From NCBI RefSeq assembly GCF_007483665.1, contig NZ_ML660188.1, positions 253,105 to 317,104 of the forward strand: DNA of 64,000 nt. The letters are read 5' to 3'. Source of the DNA: Catellatospora sichuanensis (GTDB lineage: Bacteria > Actinomycetota > Actinomycetes > Mycobacteriales > Micromonosporaceae). Below the pieces are notes generated by a model that worked only from the letters and a program-made list of their open reading frames with translations, searched no databases and was not told the DNA's origin. This document shows, in pieces, positions 36,144 to 45,133 of the stretch; position 1 is the stretch's first letter; every line of letters starts with the position of its first letter. The position numbers and the translations under genes are program-made.

Positions 36144-36623
36144 TCACCGCCCCGGTGCCCGCTCCTTGACCTCCTGCAGCAGCCACCCGTTGCCGTCCGG
36201 GTCGCTGAACGTGGCGTACGAGGCGTAGCTGCGCCCGTCGGGGGCGGGGCCGTCCACCCGCTCCTGGAAGCCGTTGTCGTAGATGTTGTGGAAGATCTCG
36301 CTCACCTCGACGCCCCTGCCGATCAGGTCGGCGCGGGCCTGATCGAGGTCGGCGACGACGAGGTAGGTGCCCTGGGTCGTGCCCGGCGCCGCCGGGGTGA
36401 GCCCGCGGCCCAGATGGACCGAGCACTCCGACCCGGGCGGCGTCAGCTGCACGATCCTGAACTTCGGACCGGCCTCGTAGTCCGCGTCGAGCCGCCACCC
36501 CAGGCTGCGGTAGAAGCTCAGGGAACGGTCTATGTCGGCCACCGGGATGACGACGACCTCGACCTTCATGTCCATCGTCGGCGGTGTGACGTCGTCCGTC
36601 GCGCCGTCCTGCGTAGTGCTCAT
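36144..36623 (-). CDS. VOC-family (glyoxalase/dioxygenase fold) protein
   Basis: 159 residues. Beta-alpha-beta-beta-beta repeats of the vicinal oxygen chelate fold: VVVIPVADIDRSLSFYRSLG at the start of the first half and DGRSYASYATFSDPDGNGWLLQEV at the end of the second. Could be a glyoxalase-like isomerase, an extradiol enzyme or a drug-binding protein; the metal residues do not decide. Third gene of the operon epoxide hydrolase, redoxin, VOC, small protein. Confidence 0.85.
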   Translation of the reverse strand: MSTTQDGATDDVTPPTMDMKVEVVVIPVADIDRSLSFYRSLGWRLDADYEAGPKFRIVQLTPPGSECSVHLGRGLTPAAPGTTQGTYLVVADLDQARADLIGRGVEVSEIFHNIYDNGFQERVDGPAPDGRSYASYATFSDPDGNGWLLQEVKERAPGR

Positions 36624-36638
36624 GTGGACCTCCTGGGT

Positions 36639-37592
36639 TCAGCCGAACGTGAACGCGTACACCTCGGCGCCGGGCGCCCGGAACGTGATCTCCAGGGTCC
36701 GCTCGCGCACCGCGCCCCGCTCGCGTACGAGCTGGTAGAGCCGACCTTCCCGGAGCAGGCCGGCGCCGTTCTCGTCGACGTCGACGCCGTGCGACCGGCC
36801 CGGTGCCTCGCCGTCCACGAGCACGCGGAACGGAATGGGCTCATGCATCCCCGCGGACAGCACGAGATGCGCGTCGCGCGCGTGGAACCGGCAGGCGACG
36901 GTTCCACCGGCCCGGGCCAGCAGGACGTTCTCCCGCTCGGCCGTCCACTCACCGGCCAGGGCCCAGTGGTTGATGCGCAGGTCATCAGGCAGCTCGTAGG
37001 CGCGGCGTTCGTCGAACGCGATCCCGCCCGGCGAGGCGAAGTTCTCGCCGCGTGCATAGCCGAGATACGTCTCGGGCGTACGCAGGTGCGGCCAGTCCGC
37101 CTCCGCCTCCACACCGCGACCTTCCACGAAGGTGGACACCAGTTCGCGCTCCACGCCGAGCATCCGCTGGATGGCCTGCTCCGATCGCTCGTAGCGCCCC
37201 TCGCCGAAGTGCTCGTCGCGGATCACACCGGCCGCGTCGACGAAGTAGAGCGCGGGCCAGTAGTGGTTGTCGAACGCCCGCCAGATTGCGTAGTCGTTGT
37301 CGATGGCGACCGGGTAGTCGATCTCCCGCGCCGCCACCGCCAGCCGGACCAGGTCGCTGTCGCGTTCGAACGAGAACTCCGGGGTGTGGACGCCGACGAC
37401 GACCAGCCCGTCGTCGCGGTATGCCTTCGACCAGGCACGGACGTACGGCTGCGCGCGCAGCCAGTTGATGCAGGTCAGCGTCCAGAAGTCCACCAGCACC
37501 GCCCGGCCGCGCAGCTCGGGGCGACCGAGCGGCTCGGTGTCGAGCCACTCGGTCGCCCCGTCGAACGCGGGCAGGTGCACACGCTCGAACAT
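36639..37592 (-). CDS. Redoxin (TlpA/DipZ-like) with single active-site cysteine and C-terminal beta domain
   Basis: 317 residues. Residues 1-150 form a thioredoxin-like fold: VLVDFWTLTCINWLRAQPY has Cys41 but Trp44 where DipZ relatives have the second Cys of CxxC. The rest (about 160-317) is the beta-rich domain found at the end of DipZ-type proteins. Without the resolving Cys it cannot work as a standard dithiol oxidoreductase; a one-cysteine peroxidase-like or binding role is possible. No signal peptide is visible. It starts 6 nt after the epoxide hydrolase gene. Confidence 0.8.
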   Translation of the reverse strand: MFERVHLPAFDGATEWLDTEPLGRPELRGRAVLVDFWTLTCINWLRAQPYVRAWSKAYRDDGLVVVGVHTPEFSFERDSDLVRLAVAAREIDYPVAIDNDYAIWRAFDNHYWPALYFVDAAGVIRDEHFGEGRYERSEQAIQRMLGVERELVSTFVEGRGVEAEADWPHLRTPETYLGYARGENFASPGGIAFDERRAYELPDDLRINHWALAGEWTAERENVLLARAGGTVACRFHARDAHLVLSAGMHEPIPFRVLVDGEAPGRSHGVDVDENGAGLLREGRLYQLVRERGAVRERTLEITFRAPGAEVYAFTFG

Positions 37593-37598
37593 GGCCGG

Positions 37599-38813
37599 CT
37601 ATCGCAGCGAGCGAAGGCCGGTGCGGACCTCGTTCACCAGCAGCTCCGGCTGCTCCCAGGCGGCGAAGTGCCCGCCCTTGGGCAGCTTGTTGTAGTGGAC
37701 GAGCTGGGGATATGCCTTCTCCGCCCAGCTCCTGGGCGCCTGGTAGAGCTCGTCAGGGAAGACGCTCACCGCGACCGGCAGTTTGACTCCCTTGACGCCG
37801 AAGAACGAGACCGTGTTCTCCGCGTACAGCCGGCCGGCCGAGACGCCCGTGTTCGTCAGCCAGAAGTGCGTGACGTTGTCGAGCACGTCGTCACGGGTCA
37901 GGCCCTCGGGCACGCCCGCGAAGGACCGCGAGATGAGCGCCATGCTCCTCGGGTCGTGATCGAGCAGCCACGCCGCCAGGAAGACCGGCGAGTCCGCCAG
38001 ACCGGTCAGCGTCTGCGGCCGCGAACCCATCTGCAGCGCGTACGCGACGTGCTTCCAGGTGAAGTCGAGCTGCTCGCAGGTGGCCCGCTCCTCGTCGGAC
38101 AGCCCGGCCGGCAGGTTCTCCAGCGCGTTCGCCGCGCCGATGACGTTCTTCTGGAACAGGTTGTCGATCTCGGCCGGCACCACGCCGGCCATGTTGGTGT
38201 GCAGGCCGACCAGCCCCGGGACCTCCTGCGCGGCCATCAGGTCGACGACGATCGCGCCCCAGTCGCCGCCCTGCGCGACATAGCGGTCGTAGTCCAGGCG
38301 CTTCATCAGTTCGCCGTAGGCGCGGGCGATGCGGTCCGGGCCCCAGCCTTTCTCGGTCGGCTTGCCCGAGTACCCGTAGCCGGGCATCGACGGGATCACG
38401 ACGTGGAACGCGTCCTCGGCGCGGCCGCCGTGGGCGGTCGGATCGGTCAGCGGCTCGATGAGCTTCAGCTGCTCGATGACCGAGCCGGGCCAGCCGTGCG
38501 CGATGATGATCGGCAGGGCGTTCTCATGCTTCGAGCGGACATGGACGAAGTGGATGTCCAAACCGTCGATCTCGGTGAGCTGGTTCGGGTACGAGTTGAG
38601 CTTCGCCTCGCACCTGCGCCAGTCGTACTCCTCGGCCCAATAGCGTGCGAGCTCCTTCATCGTCGCCAGCCGCGGACCCTGCGACTCGTCGTCGACGGTC
38701 TCCTGCTCCGGCCAGCGCGTGTGCAGGATGCGCTCGCGCAGCATCTTGAGTTCGGCATCGGGGACCTCGATGGCGAACGGCCGGATCGCCGATGACTCGG
38801 ATATGACAGACAT
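37599..38813 (-). CDS. Epoxide hydrolase (EHN plus alpha/beta-hydrolase)
   Basis: 404 residues. N-terminal EHN domain (to about 110) and alpha/beta-hydrolase core with oxyanion motif HGWPGS, nucleophile Asp in GGDWGA, a candidate proton-donor Tyr in AGRLYAENT and the catalytic His in KGGHFAAWEQP. This is the microsomal/juvenile-hormone epoxide hydrolase type. It is the first gene of a four-gene operon that ends with the small helical protein, and it is divergent from a LAL regulator across about 500 bp. The native epoxide is unknown. Confidence 0.9.
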   Translation of the reverse strand: MSVISESSAIRPFAIEVPDAELKMLRERILHTRWPEQETVDDESQGPRLATMKELARYWAEEYDWRRCEAKLNSYPNQLTEIDGLDIHFVHVRSKHENALPIIIAHGWPGSVIEQLKLIEPLTDPTAHGGRAEDAFHVVIPSMPGYGYSGKPTEKGWGPDRIARAYGELMKRLDYDRYVAQGGDWGAIVVDLMAAQEVPGLVGLHTNMAGVVPAEIDNLFQKNVIGAANALENLPAGLSDEERATCEQLDFTWKHVAYALQMGSRPQTLTGLADSPVFLAAWLLDHDPRSMALISRSFAGVPEGLTRDDVLDNVTHFWLTNTGVSAGRLYAENTVSFFGVKGVKLPVAVSVFPDELYQAPRSWAEKAYPQLVHYNKLPKGGHFAAWEQPELLVNEVRTGLRSLR

Positions 38814-39321
38814 GATCTTCCTTGCTGTGCTGATGGGAGGTGGGCAGGGCCGTCAGCCCTCCCGCGGTGAGACATGGGGTACACCGGTTCTGCTCTCGCA
38901 GGCATCAGGTTCACCGACGCCCGCCTACCTTGTACTACTTCGGCATGGCTCTAACCTCTTTGCTCATCTTAGAGGTGATTCAGCTCCGGGAAGCCCGGTC
39001 CGCATCCCTGCCCGACCCACCGGCGAGGCTGTCTCGCCGACCCGTCCACGATCGCTCGGTTCAACCCGAGTCGCCCCAGGAGAAACCCCGGGGTCACCCC
39101 CGTGGCTCGACCCGGGCCCCGGCCCGTCCCTGCCGCCCGCGGCAGAGTTCTGGAGGTGTCCCGTGTCGTTCGAGATGTTTGTCCGGTTCTGCCGAGCCGC
39201 CGGGACACTGGGCCCCGATCTCCCGTCTGACCGTCGCGCCACAGGTCAGCCCACCGTGGCCGACTAGAATGCGGGTATCGGCCGCGCGATGTGCGCCAGC
39301 CGCGAAAAGGAAGATCGGCCC
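38814..39321. other. 508-bp divergent regulatory region between the epoxide hydrolase operon and LAL regulator 2
   Basis: No credible gene. The AT-richest part at 38925-38985 holds the inverted repeat ACCTCT/AGAGGT (38954-38959 and 38971-38976, 11-bp spacer), a possible operator. The remainder is GC-rich with no long hairpin. A 3' flank at about 39300-39321 carries the ribosome binding site of the LAL gene. Confidence 0.5.
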
Positions 39322-42123
39322 ATGGGCGTGTCAACCATCGATGCGCAGGTCGAGCTGCGGGGCCGACGCCTCGAACTTGCGGCGCTACAGCAGGCGCTGG
39401 CCGACGCGAGAGCGGGCACCGGTGCGGTCCTCGTGCTTCGCGGCGAGGCCGGAATCGGCAAGACAGCGCTGCTGGAACATGCGGCCGGGCACGCGGCCGG
39501 CTTCCGTGTCGTCTCCGTAGTCGGCATCGAGTCGGAGATGGAACTTCCGTTCGCCAGCCTGCACCAGCTGTGCGCGCCGATGCTCGCCAGACTCGATGAG
39601 CTGCCCGGCCCGCAACGCGATGCCCTGTCCGTCGCGTTCGGAACACAGTCGGGCGAGGCTCCTGGCCGCTTCCTGGTGGGCCTGGCGGTGCTCAGCCTGC
39701 TGGCCGGCGCCGCCGCGGACCAGCCGCTCCTGTGCCTCATCGACGACGCGCAGTGGCTCGACGCCGGATCATTGCAGGCGCTGGCGTTCGTCGCCCGACG
39801 GCTGCGGCACGAACCGATCGCTCTGATCTTCGCCCAGCGGGAGCCGGCCCACGATCGCGAACTGGCCGGTCTGCCCGAATTGACCGTCGGCGGTCTCCGC
39901 GAACCTGACGCGCGAGCACTGCTGGCCTCGGCCGTACACGCGCCGCTCGACCCGCTGGTGCGGGACCGGATCGTCGCCGAGGCACACGGCAACCCGATGG
40001 CCCTGCTGCACCTGCCGCGCTCGCTCACCCCCGCCGAGCTGGCCGGCGGTTTCTGGCTCTCCGGCAGCCGCCCGGTGGCCGCCTGCCTCGAAGACGCCTT
40101 CCACCGGCGGATCCAGGCACTCCCGGAGGACACGCGGCGGGTGCTGCTGACCGCGGCGGCGGAGCCGACCGGCGACGTCGGCCTGCTGTGGCGAGCCGCC
40201 GGACTGCAGCGCATACCGGTGGACGCCGCCGCACCGGCCGAGGTGGCAGGACTGGTCGAGTTCGGCGCGCGGGTGCGGTTCCACCATCCGCTGGTGCGTT
40301 CCGCCATCTACCAGCGGACGTCCCCGCCGCAGCGCCGGACGGCGCATCATGCGCTGGCGGACGCCACGGATCCGGACCTTGATCCCGATCGCCGGGCGTG
40401 GCACCACGCCAATGCCACCACCGGCCCCGACGAGGACATCGCCCGCGAACTGGAACGCTCCGCGGACCGCGCGCAGAGCCGGGGCGGTGCCGCCGCGGCG
40501 GCCGCGTTCCTACGACGTGCGGCGGAACTGACGCCCGACCCGGCCCACCGGGTCGCCCGCACACTCGCCGCCGCCCAGGCGGAGATCGACGCCGGCGGCA
40601 CCGATCAGGCGCGCAACCTGCTCGCCGCCGCCGCCGCAGGCCCACTCGACGACCTGCAACGTGCCCGCCTCGAACGCCTGCACGCGCGGGTCGCGTTCAC
40701 CCGGGCACGTGGCAGCGACGCGCCCCGGCTGCTGCTCGACGCCGCACGTCGGCTGGCGCCACTCGACGCAGCCCTCGCCCGGGACACCCTGCTCGAAGCG
40801 GCCGGCGCGGCGATCTTCGCGGGCCGGCTGAGCCGGGGACCCGGGCAGCGTGAGATCGCCGAGGCGGCCCGCACCGGCCCTGCGTCGCCGACACCAGCGC
40901 GGTCGGTCGACGTCCTGCTCGACGGCGTGGCCGCGCTGGCCATCGACGGTTATGCCGCCGGCATCGACGACCTGCGGCGCGCCCTGCACGCCGTCCGGCA
41001 GGAACAGCGGTCCGGCCTCCGGCAGGCCGACCGGCGCTGGCTGTGGCTGGCCTGCCCGGTGACGCCCGAGCCGCTCGCCCCCGAGCTGTGGGACGACGAA
41101 GCCTGGTCCGAGCTCGCGACCCGCGCCGTCGACCTCGCCCGCGAATCGGGGGCGCTCGCCGTCCTCCCGATGGCGTTGAGTTACCAGGCGTGCCTGCACG
41201 TGCACACCGGCGACTTCGACCACGCGGCGGCGCTGATCGACGAGGCGAACGCGATCTCCGAGGCGACCGGCAGCGCACCCATGCTGTACACGCCGATGCT
41301 GCTCAGCGCCTGGCGGGCACAGGAGTCGCAGTCGATGCGCCTCATCGAGACCGGACTCGAGGAGGCGCGCAGGCGGGGTGAGGGACGTGCCGTCAGTCTG
41401 GCCGAGTACGCGACCGCGGTCCTGTGCAACGGCCTCGGCCGCTACGACGACGCGCTGGCGGCCGCGACGCGGGCATGCGAGTACGAGGATCCGGGGTTCT
41501 TCGGCTGGGCCCTGATCGAGCTGATCGAGGCCGCCGCGCGCAGCGGCCGTCCGGAGGCCGCCGCGGCAGCGCTCGACCTGCTGACCGAACGCACCACGGC
41601 CGCCGCGACCGAGTGGGCCCTGGGCACGCTGGCCTGCGCACGCGCGCTGCTGGCCGACGGCCCGGGTGCCGACGAGCTCTACCGGGAGGCGATCAGGCGG
41701 CTGAGCCACTGCCGGATCACCGTGCACCTGGCCCGCGCCCGCCTGCTGTACGGCGAATGGCTGCGCCGGCAGAACCGACGCGGACAGAGCCGGGAGCAGC
41801 TGCGGACCGCGTACCAGGAGTTCAGCCGGATCGGAGCCGACGGTTTCGCCGAGCGTGCCCGCCGGGAACTGCTGGCGACCGGCGAGACGGTGCGCAAGCG
41901 CACGGTCTCGGCCGTCGCCGAGCTCACCGGCCAGGAGACCCAGATCGCCAGGCTGGCCGGGGAAGGCCACACCAACGCCGAGATCGCCGCCCAGCTGTTC
42001 ATCAGCCCGCGCACCGTGGAGTGGCACCTGGGCAACGTCTTCACCAAGCTCGGTGTCAGCTCGCGCCGGCAACTGCGTACGGCTCTGCCGCCGCCGAAGC
42101 CGGCACGTCCTGCGCACCCGTGA
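39322..42123 (+). CDS. LAL-type LuxR regulator with AAA/NTPase domain, copy 2
   Basis: 933 residues from ATG 39322, with GGAAG 7 nt upstream. Walker A RGEAGIGKTALL, Walker B LLCLIDDAQWLD, a long helical middle and a C-terminal LuxR domain (LTGQETQIARLAGEGHTNAEIAAQLF). Same architecture and nearly the same length as the regulator at 31334-34138, but clearly divergent in sequence. It is divergent from the epoxide hydrolase operon and so is the best candidate for its regulator. It converges on the ribosomal protection gene with 5 bp between the stops. Confidence 0.9.
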   Translation: MGVSTIDAQVELRGRRLELAALQQALADARAGTGAVLVLRGEAGIGKTALLEHAAGHAAGFRVVSVVGIESEMELPFASLHQLCAPMLARLDELPGPQRDALSVAFGTQSGEAPGRFLVGLAVLSLLAGAAADQPLLCLIDDAQWLDAGSLQALAFVARRLRHEPIALIFAQREPAHDRELAGLPELTVGGLREPDARALLASAVHAPLDPLVRDRIVAEAHGNPMALLHLPRSLTPAELAGGFWLSGSRPVAACLEDAFHRRIQALPEDTRRVLLTAAAEPTGDVGLLWRAAGLQRIPVDAAAPAEVAGLVEFGARVRFHHPLVRSAIYQRTSPPQRRTAHHALADATDPDLDPDRRAWHHANATTGPDEDIARELERSADRAQSRGGAAAAAAFLRRAAELTPDPAHRVARTLAAAQAEIDAGGTDQARNLLAAAAAGPLDDLQRARLERLHARVAFTRARGSDAPRLLLDAARRLAPLDAALARDTLLEAAGAAIFAGRLSRGPGQREIAEAARTGPASPTPARSVDVLLDGVAALAIDGYAAGIDDLRRALHAVRQEQRSGLRQADRRWLWLACPVTPEPLAPELWDDEAWSELATRAVDLARESGALAVLPMALSYQACLHVHTGDFDHAAALIDEANAISEATGSAPMLYTPMLLSAWRAQESQSMRLIETGLEEARRRGEGRAVSLAEYATAVLCNGLGRYDDALAAATRACEYEDPGFFGWALIELIEAAARSGRPEAAAAALDLLTERTTAAATEWALGTLACARALLADGPGADELYREAIRRLSHCRITVHLARARLLYGEWLRRQNRRGQSREQLRTAYQEFSRIGADGFAERARRELLATGETVRKRTVSAVAELTGQETQIARLAGEGHTNAEIAAQLFISPRTVEWHLGNVFTKLGVSSRRQLRTALPPPKPARPAHP

Positions 42124-42128
42124 CCGGC

Positions 42129-44066
42129 TCAGGCCATGCCGTTGCCGGAAGAAGGTGAGCGCCGTCGCGCGGGCAGCGCTCCCCGCACCGGCCGGTAGCC
42201 CGCGAACGCCGACTCCAGCACGCCTTCGCCGCCGGTCACCTCCGGCAGCACCCGGTGCAGCTCCTGGGCGTGCGCGGCGGTGAGCGTCGCGACGACGGTC
42301 ATCTCGTCGCCGCGCGCGACCTGGTCGGCCACGACGGACCGGAGCTTGCTGAGCACGCTGAGGACCGGGCCGAGCGCCCACGCCGGAATGTCGAGGGTCA
42401 CCCTGGCCAGCGGCTCGCACACGGTGGTGCCGGACGCGGCCAGCGCCTGCGACATGACCAGCGGGGTCAGCTTGCGGAAGTCCGCGGCCGTGCTGTCCGG
42501 TCCGCGCAGCGACGGCGGCCCGTCCGCAACGCTGTACCGCGACTCGGTCATCGTCACGACGCAGTCCGTCACCGGCCAGCCGCGCGGGCCCGCGCGCAGC
42601 GCGTCGCGGATGTACTCGCCCATGCTCTCCTTGAACAGGTCGAGCGTGCGGTAGACGTACAGCGGCGCGAACCGGTAGTCCACCGGCACTCGCACCTGGA
42701 CACCCGATCCCAGGGGCGCGGGTTCGATGCGCAGCCCGATGGTGGCCCGGTACGGGTTGGACGGTGTGTTGAGCCGTTCCACCGCCTCGCCGACGCCGGC
42801 CGGGCGCTCGACGCACAGCGTCGTGGTCTCCCGGAAGTCGGCCTCGACGCCGAACTCGGCGGCCAGGGTCGCCCGGATGACCTCCTTCTGCACCTCGCCG
42901 TAGAGCGAGACCGCCGTGCCCAGGTTCTCGTCGGCCCGTACGTTGATCAGCGGGTCCTGCTCGGCGAGCTGCGCCAGCGCCGAGCGCAGCCGCGCGCCGT
43001 CGGCGGGAGACGCGGGCACGAGCAGTGCTTCGAGCATGGGCGGGGCGAAGTGGTGCGCGGTCAGCCCGTCCGCCTCGCCGATGGCGTCGCCGACGTGGAC
43101 GGCGGTCAGGCCGCGCAGCGTCGCGATGCCGCCCGCGGTGACGCTGTGGTGCGGGACCCACTCGCCGTGCGCCAGCATGTGCAGCGCCGTGATCCGGTCC
43201 CGGCCGCCGGTCGGGTGGTCCCGCACGTGCAGGGTGCCGTCGAACATGCGCACGTAGGCGACCTTCTCCCCCGCCGACCCGCGTTCGATCTTGAAGATTC
43301 GCCCGCTCGGGCGCGCCACAGGGTTCCCGGCCGACGCAGGCAGCAGGTCCGTCAGACCCGCCATGAGCGCGTCGACTCCGGCGCCGGTCATCGCCGAACC
43401 GGCGAAGACCGGGTGCACCGCGCACCGGGCCGTCTGCGCGGCGAGTTCCGCACGCAGCCGCCGGGGCGTCAGGCTGGACTCGTCCGCGACGTACGCGGCC
43501 AGCAGTGCTTCGTCCTCACCGGTGAGCACGTCGGCGAGCATCCGGGTGTCCGCTTCGGCCACGGCGCCCCGTTCGCCGGGCCGCACCACCCGGGTCATCG
43601 GTGCGGCCTTCACCGCGAGGCGGCGCGCCAGGTCGGCGAGGGTGCGTTCGGCGTCGGCGCCACCTCGGTCGATCTTGTTGATGAAGATCAGTGTGGGCAC
43701 CGCGAGCCGCCGCAGCGCGCGCATGAGCAGCCGGGTCTGCGGCTGAACCCCCTCGACGGCCGACACGACGAGCACCGCCCCGTCGAGCACGCCCAGGACA
43801 CGGTCCACCTCGGCGATGAAGTCCGGGTGACCCGGGGTGTCGATGATGTTGACCGCGGTGTCGCCGATCCGCAGTGCCGCCACGGCCGAGCGGATGGTGA
43901 TGCCCCGCTGGCGCTCCAGCGCCAGCGAGTCGGTCTGCGTCGTGCCCGCGTCGACACTGCCGACCGCGTCGATGACCCCGGCCGCGTAGAGCAGCCGTTC
44001 GGTCAGTGACGTCTTACCGGCGTCGACATGGGCCAAGATCCCGAGATTGAGCGTGCGGAGCGACAA
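42129..44066 (-). CDS. Tetracycline-type ribosomal protection protein (Tet/OtrA family translational GTPase)
   Basis: 645 residues from TTG 44066. EF-G-like: G1 AHVDAGKTS near residue 12, RQRGITI, DTPGHPDF and NKID, then the EF-G-like domains, with a C-terminus matching Tet(O/M)/OtrA proteins that remove tetracycline from the ribosome. An in-frame TGA two codons before TTG rules out a longer start. The start is served by AAGGA (44075-44079) lying inside a leader reading frame. In actinobacteria the family includes both self-resistance and intrinsic resistance genes, so the drug concerned cannot be named with certainty. Confidence 0.9.
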   Translation of the reverse strand: MSLRTLNLGILAHVDAGKTSLTERLLYAAGVIDAVGSVDAGTTQTDSLALERQRGITIRSAVAALRIGDTAVNIIDTPGHPDFIAEVDRVLGVLDGAVLVVSAVEGVQPQTRLLMRALRRLAVPTLIFINKIDRGGADAERTLADLARRLAVKAAPMTRVVRPGERGAVAEADTRMLADVLTGEDEALLAAYVADESSLTPRRLRAELAAQTARCAVHPVFAGSAMTGAGVDALMAGLTDLLPASAGNPVARPSGRIFKIERGSAGEKVAYVRMFDGTLHVRDHPTGGRDRITALHMLAHGEWVPHHSVTAGGIATLRGLTAVHVGDAIGEADGLTAHHFAPPMLEALLVPASPADGARLRSALAQLAEQDPLINVRADENLGTAVSLYGEVQKEVIRATLAAEFGVEADFRETTTLCVERPAGVGEAVERLNTPSNPYRATIGLRIEPAPLGSGVQVRVPVDYRFAPLYVYRTLDLFKESMGEYIRDALRAGPRGWPVTDCVVTMTESRYSVADGPPSLRGPDSTAADFRKLTPLVMSQALAASGTTVCEPLARVTLDIPAWALGPVLSVLSKLRSVVADQVARGDEMTVVATLTAAHAQELHRVLPEVTGGEGVLESAFAGYRPVRGALPARRRSPSSGNGMA

Positions 44067-44127
44067 ACGTCAAGTCCTTCGAACGAGCGGGCAAGAGAGC
44101 TTCGAAAGAGTTGAACGTCGCTCGCAT
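44014..44127 (-). CDS. Leader peptide overlapping the ribosomal protection gene
   Basis: 37 codons from ATG 44127, preceded by GAGGAG, ending at 44014 inside the resistance gene in another frame. It begins MRATFNSFEALLPARSKD. The resistance gene start and its SD lie within it, so a ribosome moving or stalling on the leader would change access to that SD. Similar in principle to known leader-controlled resistance genes. No homology is claimed. Confidence 0.6.
   Translation of the reverse strand: MRATFNSFEALLPARSKDLTFVAPHAQSRDLGPCRRR
44075..44109 (-). promoter_or_regulatory. SD-sequestering hairpin of the ribosomal protection gene
   Basis: On the minus strand, TCTTTCGAA (44109-44101) pairs with TTCGAAGGA (44083-44075) over a 17-nt loop, 9 bp including one G-U. 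The second arm contains the AAGGA ribosome binding site of the TTG start. A ribosome stalled in the leader would open it. Confidence 0.55.
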
Positions 44128-44230
44128 GTCTTGCTCCTCGCTCGTGGAACGCCTGTCGCCGACCACGTAACCATCATCCGCACCCGCCGCGCGACCCATT
44201 TCCGTCCCGCCACGCCGCTCACGTGCAGAA

Positions 44231-44276
44231 GGAAGGGCACCTTCTTGACGGACGTCCGTCAAGAAGGTGCCCTTCC
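44231..44276. terminator. Perfect 46-bp palindromic terminator after the SDR gene
   Basis: Two 23-base arms meet without a loop at 44253/44254 and contain an AAGGGCACCTTC core. It starts 9 bp beyond the SDR stop. I recall closely similar hairpins repeated through Micromonospora-type genomes; that needs a search. Confidence 0.8.
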
Positions 44277-44284
44277 CTCGTCTT

Positions 44285-45091
44285 TCAGCTGTCGAGCAGG
44301 GACTTCATGCGGTCGGCGATGAGGGCGGTGGCGCGCTGCGGGATCAGTCGGGCGAGCCGGTCGAGCAGGCGCGCGTCGCCGCCGATGCGTACCCGGAAGC
44401 TGCCCTTCTCCACCGCCTGGATGATCTGCTTGGCGGCGTCGGCGGGGCTGGTCAGCTTCGACCCGGTGCCCGCCGAGTCCATGTCGCGGCCGGCCATGCT
44501 GACCCCGGAGTTGCCGAGGATGTTGGTGGCGACGCCGCCGGGGAACACCACGGTCACCGCGACCGGGGTGCCGCGCAGCTCGGCGTACAGGCCCTCGGTC
44601 AGCAGCTTGACCGCCGCCTTGCTCGCGCCGTACGCGCTCTGCCCCGGCACCGGCAGCAGCGCGCCCATGCTGGACACGTTGACCAGGCTGGCCTGCGGGC
44701 GGGCGAGCAGTTCGGGCAGGAACACCTTGCTCATGTTCACCACGCCCCAGAAGTTCACCGCCATCACCCGCTCGATCTCGTCGAAGCCGAGGTCCTGGAC
44801 GCGGGCGAAGCGCTGCACGATCCCGGCGACGTTGATCAGGCCGTCGATCTGGCCGTGCTCGGCGATCACGTCGCCGGGCAGCTTCTCGACCGCGGTGCGG
44901 TCGGCGATGCTCAGTACGTGGCCGCTCAGCCGCTCCCCGGCCGCAGCGAGGCGGGCGGTCTCGGCCAGGCCGGTCTCGCTGAGGTCGACGGCGGCGACGC
45001 GGGCGCCACGGGCCAGCAACCCGAGGACGACCTCGCGGCCGATGCCGTTGCCGCCGCCGGTGACGACGAAGACCCGCTGTGCGATCTGCAT
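44285..45091 (-). CDS. Short-chain dehydrogenase/reductase
   Basis: 268 residues. Rossmann TGGGNGIG near residue 11, NVAG strand-4 motif, catalytic Ser in VNVSSMGALLP, and YxxxK as YGASK. A classical SDR with a C-terminal extension of about 30 residues. It follows the ketosteroid dehydrogenase-like gene by 42 nt and is probably co-transcribed; a hydroxysteroid or similar alicyclic alcohol is a reasonable but unproven substrate. Confidence 0.9.
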   Translation of the reverse strand: MQIAQRVFVVTGGGNGIGREVVLGLLARGARVAAVDLSETGLAETARLAAAGERLSGHVLSIADRTAVEKLPGDVIAEHGQIDGLINVAGIVQRFARVQDLGFDEIERVMAVNFWGVVNMSKVFLPELLARPQASLVNVSSMGALLPVPGQSAYGASKAAVKLLTEGLYAELRGTPVAVTVVFPGGVATNILGNSGVSMAGRDMDSAGTGSKLTSPADAAKQIIQAVEKGSFRVRIGGDARLLDRLARLIPQRATALIADRMKSLLDS

Positions 45092-45133
45092 GGTGCGCTG
45101 CCTTTGCTGTGGATCAGAAGGATGAACGACGGG

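Noticed and set aside
38840-39267. Open frames in the gap upstream of LAL regulator 2
   Set aside because: Pro/Arg/Ser-rich, mutually overlapping, no start signal; more probably regulatory DNA.
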